Shown here piece by piece: positions 18,269 through 27,000 of a stretch of 64,000 nt of DNA. Source of the stretch: DLKC01 sp002478885 (lineage in GTDB: Bacteria > Bacteroidota > Bacteroidia > Chitinophagales > Chitinophagaceae). The notes under the pieces were generated by a model that saw nothing but the letters and a program-made list of their open reading frames with translations, searched no databases and was not told the DNA's origin. Every line of letters begins with the position of its first letter. The first letter of the stretch is position 1. The stretch spans positions 434,001 to 498,000 of the forward strand of contig JAXLUI010000001.1 in the NCBI GenBank assembly GCA_046329585.1. The letters run 5' to 3'. The position numbers were made by a program, and so were the translations under genes.

Positions 18269-18391
18269 TTAACTTCCTTTAGTTGGTACACCTCCGAATT
18301 TTATTGGTTTAGACTTTGCGGGAGCTTTTGCTGCCGCTGCTTTTTTTGCCGGTGCTGCTTTCTTTTTCGCAGCTGCTTTTTTTGTTGCCAT
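18269..18391 (-). CDS. Small Lys/Ala-rich histone-H1-like protein (40 residues)
   Basis: The minus strand from the ATG at 18391 encodes MATKKAAAKKKAAPAKKA, continues with more Ala/Lys/Pro repeats, and ends KPIKFGGVPTKGS before TAA at 18269. About a third of the residues are Lys, with Ala-Pro spacers like the tails of bacterial histone-H1-like nucleoid proteins. It may bind nucleic acid non-specifically. The convergent terminator at 18137-18158 has its U-tract on this strand, which supports transcription. No Shine-Dalgarno is visible, as usual in this phylum. The rest of the 560-base gap 18161-18720 holds only AT-rich sequence and one weak promoter box. Confidence 0.6.
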   Translation of the reverse strand: MATKKAAAKKKAAPAKKAAAAKAPAKSKPIKFGGVPTKGS

Positions 18392-18638
18392 AAGATGACG
18401 TTTTTTGAGATGGGGGAATATTGTTATTTGACAGGCTGCGATTGATTTGATTTTATTATACAGCCAGTCATGTAATGCAATTTAAACATTTTAGATAATC
18501 AAATTTTATTTTTCATTTTTTGCTGATAGTGGCTTTATCATTATCTACCCGGTATGCTAAAAACTGCGAATGCACACCAGACAACCAATAACTTTTTTAC
18601 ATAAAAAATGAAAAAATGGCAAAGCCGGGAAACTTAAT

Positions 18639-18646
18639 TATCTTTC
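18639..18646 (+). promoter_or_regulatory. Possible -7 box (TATCTTTC) of the propeller kinase gene
   Basis: The same octamer as at 14594, 75 bases before the ATG, in an AT-rich leader. No clear -33 box was found. Confidence 0.25.
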
Positions 18647-18720
18647 GATTTCATTGATCGGCTGACTGCTGAAAAGAGTTGTTAGCAATAAGCGTACCCC
18701 TCGCATAAAATGGTTTCCGT

Positions 18721-21700
18721 ATGAACGAAGAAAGGATTAAAAATCAATGGCATATTTCAACCTTAAAACACATACCGGCGATCGTAGGATTTGCGTTCAT
18801 TCTTTCCTGCGCCCAACAAACCAACCCAGGTAATAGTACTCCCGGGCAAAATACCACCACTGTATCGTTGCATCGAAGCCTTCTAACCGACCTGCCGGCC
18901 GAAAGTAAACCTCTGCCGGTTTTCCAGGATAAAGCCGCTGCGCCAAAGACCGCATCGATGGCGGACCTGACTCAAAAGAACAGGCTGGTATCCACAACTC
19001 ATTTTTTTGTTGACTCTTTAACAGGTTTAACTATACCAGAAGACGCGCAAGGCAAGGGTTTGTTTACCGCTTATACTACCGACGAAGGTCTTGCGCTTGA
19101 CCAGATATACTGCAGTTATAAAGACCGGAGCGGCAACCTGTGGTTTGGCACTTCCGGTGGTGGTGTAAGCAAGTACGACGGCAAGACTTTCACCAACTAC
19201 ACCAAATTGCAGGGACTGTCCAACAACGTGGTTTGGAGCATCCTGGAAGACAAGAATGGTAATCTTTGGTTTGGCACTGACGGCAATGGCGTAAGCAAAT
19301 ATGATGGCAGGGTGTTCACCAATTATTCCGTTGCACAGGGGCTCGCCAATGACGTAGTATTTAGCATCAAAGAAGATCAGAAAGGCAACCTGTGGTTTGC
19401 CACTTTAAAGGGAGGGGTCAGCAAATATGATGGCAAGACTTTTACCACTTATTCAATAGCCCAGGGCTTGCCCAGCAATGCGGTGAGAGACATCCTAGAA
19501 GACAAGCAAGGTACCATGTGGTTTGGAACGCTGGGAGGAGGATTATGCAGTTTCGATGGTAAACGATTTACCACTTATACAACAGCAAACGGGCTTTCAA
19601 ACGATACTATCAGGAGTCTGCACCAGGACAAGAAAGGACGTATCTGGCTGGCGACAGATGGCGGAGGCTTGTGCGCATACGATGGAACAAAGTTTACCAG
19701 CTACAGCACTATGCAAGGGCTTGCCAACAATAAGGTATGGACGGTTACCGAGGACAGCAAGGGAAATATCTGGGCGGGAACAAACGGTGGCGGCGCAAGC
19801 AAATTCGACGGGCAACATTTTACCAATTACACAACGCTCCAGGGGCTTGCCAACAACAATGTCAGGTGTATTAGCGAAGACGAAAGTGGCAATATATGGT
19901 TTGGCACTTTTGGAGGTGGCGTGTGCAAATTCGAAGGAAAGAGTTTTACCAATTATACTAAAGCGCAGGGGTTGCCCAATAACGTAGTTTACAGCATTAC
20001 CGAAGACAATACCGGCAACCTGTGGTTGGGTACCTTTGGCGCAGGCGTTTGCAGGTATGACAGGAAAAGTTTTACCTGTTACAACAGCACACAGGGGCTT
20101 AAAAGTAACCTGATTTATTGCACGTCAAAAGACAGCAAAGGCAATCTCTGGTTTGGCACTTTTGAAAGCGGTGCAATAAAATTCGATGGCAGCCATTTTA
20201 CGAACTATAGCACGGCACAAGGGCTTGCCAATAACGTTGTCTTTTGCATTACTGAAGACCAGGAGGGCAATCTCTGGTTCGGCACTTCCGGTGGGGGGGT
20301 AAGTAAATTTGATGGAAAATCGTTCACGAGTTTTACAAAAGCGACCGGGCTTCCTGACAACGAAGTGTTTTGCATAACCAAAGACAGAAAGGGGAACCTC
20401 TGGTTTGGGACATCAGGCGGCGGAATATGCAGGTTTGATGGTAAGAGCTTTATGAACTTTTCTGTAGAACAGGGCCTCGCCGACAATCTGGTCTGGGCGA
20501 TTACCGAAGACGGTGCGGGCAATGTGTGGATAGGCACACAACAAGGATTGAGCGTAATGCCGGCAAAAAAAGCGGCCATGCTCGATGCCATTCACAGCAC
20601 TGACACAACACTCACCGGGCCCGTTTTCGAGACCTTTACCAATAAAGACGGCCTGCCCGACAATTTCATTACGCAGATCGTGCAGGGCACCGATGATAAA
20701 TTATACATCGGCACCAATTTAGGTATTTGTGAACTACTGCCAGGCCCAACAACAACCGCCCCGGAAAAGCAATGGCATGCAGGCAGGATCTTCAATTCGC
20801 ATACAGGTTACCCCGTTAAAGATGTAAATGCAGGAAGCGGGGCTATGTTCAGGGATAGTAAAGGCATTATCTGGATCGGAACCGGTTCCGATAAAACAGG
20901 GTTGGTGCGGTTTGATCCAAAAGCAGATATTGTCCAATCTGATAAGCCCCCCGTTGTGGTGATCCAGGCCGTAAAAATCAACCAGGAAAACTTAATATGG
21001 AACGATCTTGATACAACTTACACTTCAATAGCGGTAAAAGCAACACACCCTGCACCCAATATTGCCGAAGAAATCAATGCATTTGGCAGGCCACTCTCAG
21101 ATGCCGAAAGAGATGCCAACCGTGAAAAGTTCGGGGATATTGCTTTTCGCGGAATAAGAAGTTGGTACCCCATTCCTGAAAACCTTGTTTTACCCCACGA
21201 TAAAAACAGCATCAGCTTTGACTTTAATGCCATAGAAACAGGGAAAAACCACCTGGTGAAATACCAGTATATGCTGGTGGGTTACGACAAAAACTGGAAC
21301 CCGGCAAGCGATAAATCCAACGCGACCTTTGGCAATATTTATGAAGGCAGTTATACATTCAAAGTAAGGGCCCAAAGCCCGGACGGTTTGTGGAGCGAGC
21401 CGATCAGTTATTCATTCCGTGTGCTACCGCCCTGGTGGAGAACCTGGTGGATGTACCTGCTTTATGCGGCAATCGTTGTTTCTGCCATTGCGCTGATCTT
21501 TCGCTGGAACACCAAGAGAATTATCTATCAAAAACACGTGCTTGAACAAAAAGTAGCTGTTGCCACTGCACAGATCAGGGAGGAGAAAGAGAATGTAGAA
21601 GCCCAAAAGAAAATAGTGGAGAACACGTTGAAAGTATTGGAATCAGCACAGGCACAGCTTATACAGGCTGAAAAAATGGCGTCCCTCGGGGAACTCACCG

Positions 21701-22422
21701 CCGGAATTGCCCACGAGATCCAGAACCCCCTGAACTTTGTAACCAATTTTTCTGATATCAATAAAGACCTTATCGACGAACAGGTAGAGGAGTTGAAAAG
21801 TGGCAATATAGAAGAGGCCATCCATATAGCCGATGATATCAGGCAAAATGAAGAAAAGATCAACCAGCATGGAAAACGGGCGGATGCCATCGTAAAAGGA
21901 ATGCTGCAGCACTCCCGCACAAATCCGGGCGCACAGGAACCTGTCGCCATCAATAAGTTCGCCGACGAATACCTGCGCATCTCCTACCATGGCCTTCGGG
22001 CAAAAGACAAGGAGTTCAATGTTAGCATCAAAACCGATTTTGATGAAACCATCGGATCAGTCAACCTTGTGCCGCAGGATATTGGACGCGTATTACTCAA
22101 TCTTTACAACAATGCATTTTTTGCTGTTAAAGAAAGACAGAAGAAATCCCACGACCGCAGCTATGAGCCTACCGTTGTGGTTGCAACAAAAAAACAACCG
22201 GGCAAAACGGAGATCAGTATAAGTGACAACGGAACAGGTATACCATCCGGCATCCTCGACAAGATTTTTCAACCCTTTTTTACCACCAAATCTTCAGGCG
22301 AGGGAACGGGGCTTGGGCTAAGCCTTAGTTACGACATTGTCAAAGCCCATGGCGGCGAGATAAGGGTGGCGAGCAAGGAGGGCGAGGGCACAGTATTTAC
22401 CATCCAGCTTCCCCATAAATAG
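18721..22422 (+). CDS. Sensor histidine kinase with regulator-propeller and Y_Y_Y sensor
   Basis: A protein of 1233 residues. The N-terminus has a hydrophobic segment ending SCAQQ, possibly a lipoprotein-type signal. About 14 propeller strands of the form GNLWFGTxGGGVSKYDGKxFTNY run from residue 130 to 730 and should build a large extracytoplasmic beta-propeller. A Y_Y_Y domain (about 821-902, KYQYMLVGYDKNW...YTFKVRAQSPDG) and one membrane helix (about 908-928) follow. The transmitter has His998 in GIAHEIQNPLNFVTNFS, the N-box QDIGRVLLNLYNNAFFAV and the GTGLGLSLSYDIVKAHGGEI ending. The sensor half resembles hybrid two-component sensors for polysaccharides, but the receiver and AraC domains of those are absent. 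A FIST gene follows after 29 bases, probably on the same transcript. Confidence 0.92.
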   Translation: MNEERIKNQWHISTLKHIPAIVGFAFILSCAQQTNPGNSTPGQNTTTVSLHRSLLTDLPAESKPLPVFQDKAAAPKTASMADLTQKNRLVSTTHFFVDSLTGLTIPEDAQGKGLFTAYTTDEGLALDQIYCSYKDRSGNLWFGTSGGGVSKYDGKTFTNYTKLQGLSNNVVWSILEDKNGNLWFGTDGNGVSKYDGRVFTNYSVAQGLANDVVFSIKEDQKGNLWFATLKGGVSKYDGKTFTTYSIAQGLPSNAVRDILEDKQGTMWFGTLGGGLCSFDGKRFTTYTTANGLSNDTIRSLHQDKKGRIWLATDGGGLCAYDGTKFTSYSTMQGLANNKVWTVTEDSKGNIWAGTNGGGASKFDGQHFTNYTTLQGLANNNVRCISEDESGNIWFGTFGGGVCKFEGKSFTNYTKAQGLPNNVVYSITEDNTGNLWLGTFGAGVCRYDRKSFTCYNSTQGLKSNLIYCTSKDSKGNLWFGTFESGAIKFDGSHFTNYSTAQGLANNVVFCITEDQEGNLWFGTSGGGVSKFDGKSFTSFTKATGLPDNEVFCITKDRKGNLWFGTSGGGICRFDGKSFMNFSVEQGLADNLVWAITEDGAGNVWIGTQQGLSVMPAKKAAMLDAIHSTDTTLTGPVFETFTNKDGLPDNFITQIVQGTDDKLYIGTNLGICELLPGPTTTAPEKQWHAGRIFNSHTGYPVKDVNAGSGAMFRDSKGIIWIGTGSDKTGLVRFDPKADIVQSDKPPVVVIQAVKINQENLIWNDLDTTYTSIAVKATHPAPNIAEEINAFGRPLSDAERDANREKFGDIAFRGIRSWYPIPENLVLPHDKNSISFDFNAIETGKNHLVKYQYMLVGYDKNWNPASDKSNATFGNIYEGSYTFKVRAQSPDGLWSEPISYSFRVLPPWWRTWWMYLLYAAIVVSAIALIFRWNTKRIIYQKHVLEQKVAVATAQIREEKENVEAQKKIVENTLKVLESAQAQLIQAEKMASLGELTAGIAHEIQNPLNFVTNFSDINKDLIDEQVEELKSGNIEEAIHIADDIRQNEEKINQHGKRADAIVKGMLQHSRTNPGAQEPVAINKFADEYLRISYHGLRAKDKEFNVSIKTDFDETIGSVNLVPQDIGRVLLNLYNNAFFAVKERQKKSHDRSYEPTVVVATKKQPGKTEISISDNGTGIPSGILDKIFQPFFTTKSSGEGTGLGLSLSYDIVKAHGGEIRVASKEGEGTVFTIQLPHK

Positions 22423-22451
22423 TTTTTCAAAAAATCACGCATACGAGTGCC

Positions 22452-23591
22452 ATGAGAGCTAAAACGATTAAAACCACATCTACCGAAGAATTTCAATCTG
22501 CTTTGCAAGAATCAATGGATGATGGATTTAAGCCAACGCTCGCCATCGCATTTGTTTCAAAAAGCCAGGACAGGAAAGCCATTACAGCAATACTAAGCCA
22601 GCATGATATTGCCGTTTTCGGTTGCACCACCAACGGCGAATTTATCAGCGAGGATCTCCAAAAAGGTTCTGCAGCCATTTTATTGCTTGACATGAAAAAA
22701 GAATATTTCGATATTTATTTTCATGAATTCACCGAACCCAATTACCGGGAGGCGGCGAGAAATATTGCCAAAAAGGCCAAAGACAAATTTGCAGTGCCGG
22801 CTTTTTTAATCGGTGTCAGCAATTATGAAACTGATGGCGAAGAAATTTTGCATGGTATAGAAGATGTGGCCGGAATGAACGTAAACGCTTGTGGTGGCGG
22901 TGCCGGCGATGATTATGCGTTTACTGATAATTACGTTTTTACCAATGGAAGAGATAACGGCAAAGCCATTCTTTGCCTTGCACTTGACGAAACTAAAATA
23001 GAAATCAAAGGCATTGCCACCTGCGGATGGAAAGCGGTGGGCACGGTAAGAACTGTAACCAAAAGTTCAGGCAACCATGTGTACACCGCAGATGATGTTC
23101 CTGTGCTAGACCTCACGATAAAATATGGCGGGCTTGAAAATGTAACACCCGACAACCAGAACACCCTCATAGAAATTGCTGCCAATTTCCCCCTGCAACT
23201 ACAAAGGGAAAAAGGCGACCCCGTTATGCGGCCGGGACTTATGATAGACTGGAGCGACCGCTCCTATTACACCAGTGGCAGCGTGCCGCAGGGTTCAAAA
23301 GTGCGGTTCTCCCTTCCGCCCGATTGGGATGTAATGGAAAAGGTTGTAAATTCAGCAACCCACCTGAAAGAAACGGAAATGCCTGAGGCCGATGCGGTGG
23401 TCGTGTTTAGCTGTGCAGGCAGAATCCTGGCACTCGGGCCCTTAATGGCAGAAGAGATTGAAGGCATAGGAAAGGTATGGAACGTGCCAATGGCCGGCAT
23501 GTTTTCCAATTCAGAACTTGGAAGGGCAACAGGTGGTAACCTGGAAATGCATAATATTACAACCTGTGTAGTTGCATTAAAAGAAAAATAG
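22452..23591 (+). CDS. FIST-domain sensory protein
   Basis: A protein of 379 residues without a signal peptide or membrane helix. The N-terminal FIST domain is seen in LAIAFVSKSQDRKAITAIL, VFGCTTNGEFI and GSAAILLLDM. The GGGAGDDYAFTDNYVFTNG segment and the C-terminal FIST_C part (DAVVVFSCAGRILALG...GIGKVWNVPMAGMFSNSELG) follow. FIST domains are thought to bind small ligands such as amino acids in signalling proteins. Here the domain is a stand-alone cytosolic protein encoded 29 bases after the propeller kinase. It may modulate that kinase or another in the array, which is inference. It is the only clearly signalling-related gene in the array that is not a kinase. Confidence 0.9.
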   Translation: MRAKTIKTTSTEEFQSALQESMDDGFKPTLAIAFVSKSQDRKAITAILSQHDIAVFGCTTNGEFISEDLQKGSAAILLLDMKKEYFDIYFHEFTEPNYREAARNIAKKAKDKFAVPAFLIGVSNYETDGEEILHGIEDVAGMNVNACGGGAGDDYAFTDNYVFTNGRDNGKAILCLALDETKIEIKGIATCGWKAVGTVRTVTKSSGNHVYTADDVPVLDLTIKYGGLENVTPDNQNTLIEIAANFPLQLQREKGDPVMRPGLMIDWSDRSYYTSGSVPQGSKVRFSLPPDWDVMEKVVNSATHLKETEMPEADAVVVFSCAGRILALGPLMAEEIEGIGKVWNVPMAGMFSNSELGRATGGNLEMHNITTCVVALKEK

Positions 23592-23631
23592 TAGTTTGTG
23601 TACCCGGCAGCAGTGCTGTAGTTAAGCTGCT

Positions 23632-23650
23632 GTTGCGTCGCACTCTTCAG
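23632..23650 (+). repeat. Partial palindromic element (left arm only)
   Basis: GTTGCGTCGCACTCTTCAG, 40 bases after the FIST stop codon, followed by the loop-like CGCAGCAAGACATTGAGC. No right arm was found in the 498-base gap 23592-24089. Confidence 0.7.
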
Positions 23651-23780
23651 CCGCAGCAAGACATTGAGCAAGAGCGCTGAAAACAGCTATACCGGTAAGA
23701 ACCGCAGAACAACCATACTGCTGCTCTCTATTCAGCCCTTACCCGGAGCAACATAACCAACAACATTCCCCGGCAAATAA

Positions 23781-23824
23781 CGAAGGATGAACGAAGGATC
23801 AACGAAGGATGAACGAAGGATCAA
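23781..23824 (+). repeat. Four tandem 11-base repeats
   Basis: CGAAGGATGAA and CGAAGGATCAA alternate for four units. The alternation suggests duplication of a 22-base pair of units. It lies mid-gap with no obvious gene relation. The remainder of the gap (23825-24089) holds no supported gene. Confidence 0.85.
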
Positions 23825-24089
23825 TGGCTTACCGGCGAAGCATCTGTATAGTATTCACCGGGTATCTACGGTTTAATAGTACCTGAACGCATGCTATGCC
23901 AACCGGCCGATGGGTTCGTACATCAGCAAAAGATGAAGTCGCAGTATCACGATGCCGTACAGCAATTTCATGAAATGTCTTAGCATGAGTATTTGCAATT
24001 GCCGCAAGCAAAAAAGTAAACGTAAAAAAGCCAATTCCCATGAAAAACGCTGATTAAAATAAACCCAGTTTAAAAATCAAGCGCAAAGA

Positions 24090-27000
24090 ATGGAGCAAAA
24101 CATTCAATCCCTTATTGACCTCGTTACCGCCAAGGAAAGTCTTTCCCCGGAAGAAAAGGCTGCAATGATCGCTATGCTGAAAGAGACTGACAAGCAGCTC
24201 ACCGTAACGGCATTTAAACTTGACCGCACCGAAAAAGTCAAGCGCACCACCGCCATTTTACTCGAAGAAACCATAGAGGAACTGGAGAACAAAAGAAAGG
24301 CCATCGAAGCACAGAACCGCGAGCTGGAAATTGAAGCAGCACTGGAGCGGGTACGAGCCATAGCAATGGGCATGAACAAGGCCGAAGACATGCCGGATGT
24401 TTGTAAAACCATTTCGCAGCAACTGCAACTATTGGATGTAAAAGAAATCCGCAATGTACAAACCGCCATTTTTTATGAAGATCGCGGAACTTATATGAAC
24501 TATGAATACTATGCAAAACACGATAAAACAATCACCACTGAAACCAGTTACACCAATCACGGCATTCACCAGGCTTTTGCCGATCAAATGCTGAAAGGAA
24601 AAGGGGAATTCTATGCAACGCATATAAACGATGCTGATGTGAAAGACTGGATTGCTTATCAAAAAACCACCAATGTTTTTATTGATACTTATTTAGAAAC
24701 TGCCACATCCTTAAACTATTACTGGTATTCGTTGGGACCGGTTGCCCTGGGTATTTCGACCTACAAACCATTACAGGAACAAGAGACAGATCTATTCAAA
24801 CGCTTTTTAAAAGTGTTTGAGCTTTCCTACACAAGGTACCTGGATATAGAAAAAGCAGCAATACAGGCAAGAGAGGCGCAAATACAATTGGCATTGGAAA
24901 GAGTCCGGGCAAGAACAATGGCCATGCAAAAAAGTGATGAATTACTTGAAACTGCGGAGCTATTGTTCGACCAATTAAGACAACTGGGTGCTGAACTGCA
25001 GGGAGTAGCATTTGCGATATGTGATGAGAATAGCCAGATGGTCCAAAAATGGACAAGCATTGGCGTTTTTTCTGTTCCCTGTAATATTGAACCCGGGGAA
25101 GAAGGCATGTACCAAGCCTGGAAAAACCAGTCGGGAATGTATGAGGAAGTGTATGACGGGGAAAAGATAAAGCGGTATTACGAATTGTTTATGGAGATAC
25201 CTGAATTTAGACAGGGTATCCAAAAATTTATAGCATCAGGTTACCCATTACCGACATGGCAAAAGAACCATGCTGTTGTTTTTAAACACGGGTACTTGCT
25301 TATTATTACAACAAAACCGTTTAACGAAACAGCTATTTTTTTAAGGTTTGGAAAAGTATTCGAACAAACCTATACCCGCTTTCTCGACCTGCAAAAGGCA
25401 GAAATGCAGGCAAAGGAAGCCAGGATTCAATTAGCATTGGAACGTGCACGGGCACAAAGCATGATCATGCAGCATTCCAAAGAACTGGATGATACGTTGC
25501 GTGTGTTTCACGAACAGGTTTTACAGTTGAATATTCCGTCAGCCTTTTCGTTTTTGTGGTTGCCGGACGAACCAGAGAGCAATCATATATTCTGGGCTGC
25601 CTGGGCAGAAAACAATTTATTCAGAAGCAAAGCCATCAGCTATCCGCTTGACAGGAATGAACCTGCCACTGCACAATGTTTAATTGACTGGAAAAGCGAT
25701 GAGCCTGTTGTTTCTTATCATGTGCCGCCCGGTGGCGTTGCCAATTATTTTGCTGCATGGAGTGAACTGATTGCAGGTGTTGAGCAATTAAAGCCCGAAT
25801 ATTTTAGCGATGGCCTGTATTATGTTGAAGCATTCATGAAGTATGGATGTTTTGGCGTAATGGTTAAGCATCCATTGCAGGAAGCAGAAAAGAAAATTCT
25901 CGAACGTTTTGCCATAGAATTTGAACGTGCTTATACCCGTTTTCTCGATCTGCAAAAGGCAGAAGCACAGGCAAGAGAAGCGCAAATTCAACTGGCGCTG
26001 GAAAGAGTGCGGGCAAGGACCATGGCCATGCAAAGCAGCGAGGAGCTGGCTGAGGTCTCGTTCCTGCTTAACAAGCAGGTTGTGGAATTGGGCATTCCCA
26101 CACGTGGCTGCGCTTTTAACATTTATGGCAAGCATGAGTCTACAGAATGGTTTAGCAACCTTGAAGGCACTTTACCCACTTATAAAATTCCGAGAGAAAA
26201 AATATTCCTCCAATATTATGAAGCAGGACAGCGGGGAGAAACTTTACTGATTGAAGCATTTGACAAGAAGCGAATCAAACAACATTATGATTACCTGCAT
26301 TCCCTCCATTTATTAGGTAATGATGAGGAGGTTGTGGAAAAGATCCGCAACGCCATGCCGGATTCCCAGGTAGACCATGTAGCATATTTCAAGTATGGCT
26401 ACCTATTATTTATCACACTGGCTCCTGCCCCCGAATCGCATGACATTTTCAAACGGTTCGCCAAAGAATTTGAACAAACCTATACCCGTTTTCTCGACCT
26501 GCAAAGGGCTGAAGCACAGGTAAGAGAAGCACAGATAGAAGCGGCGTTGGAGAGGATCAGGAGTAAAGCAATGGCAATGCAGAACAGTAATGACCTTGAC
26601 GCTTTAATCAGTCATCTTTTCTATGAAAGCACCAAGCTTGACTTTGTATTAGACAGGTGCATCGTAATGATCGTTGAACCGGAAACACTTGATACAACAT
26701 GGGTATTGTCAAACCCTGAAACGCCATCAGAGCCAACCAATCATTTGGTGAGGTATCATGAATACAAACCATACCTCGCTTATATTGACGCATGGAAGAA
26801 TAGAACTGAAAAATGGCTTTATATGCTCGAAGGTGATGAAAAGAAAAACTGGGACCAGCATCTTTTTTATCAAACCGAACTATCAAAACTACCGGAACCG
26901 GTTAAACAGGGAATGCAGGTACTTAAAAGCATTCGCCTGAACAGCTCCTTCAGCAATTTTGGCAGTATTACTTTATCAAGTTTTGAACCACTTAGCGAAC

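Noticed and set aside
18721..22422. Reading the propeller kinase as a hybrid two-component system (HTCS)
   Set aside because: The protein ends after the ATPase domain; no receiver or AraC-type domain is present in it or nearby.
23781..23824. CRISPR-like repeat
   Set aside because: Units are 11 bases, contiguous and without spacers, and there are no cas genes.
23829..24041. A 70-codon minus-strand frame with a hydrophobic start
   Set aside because: No recognisable family, no terminator or promoter support, and atypical His/Arg-rich composition; probably chance.
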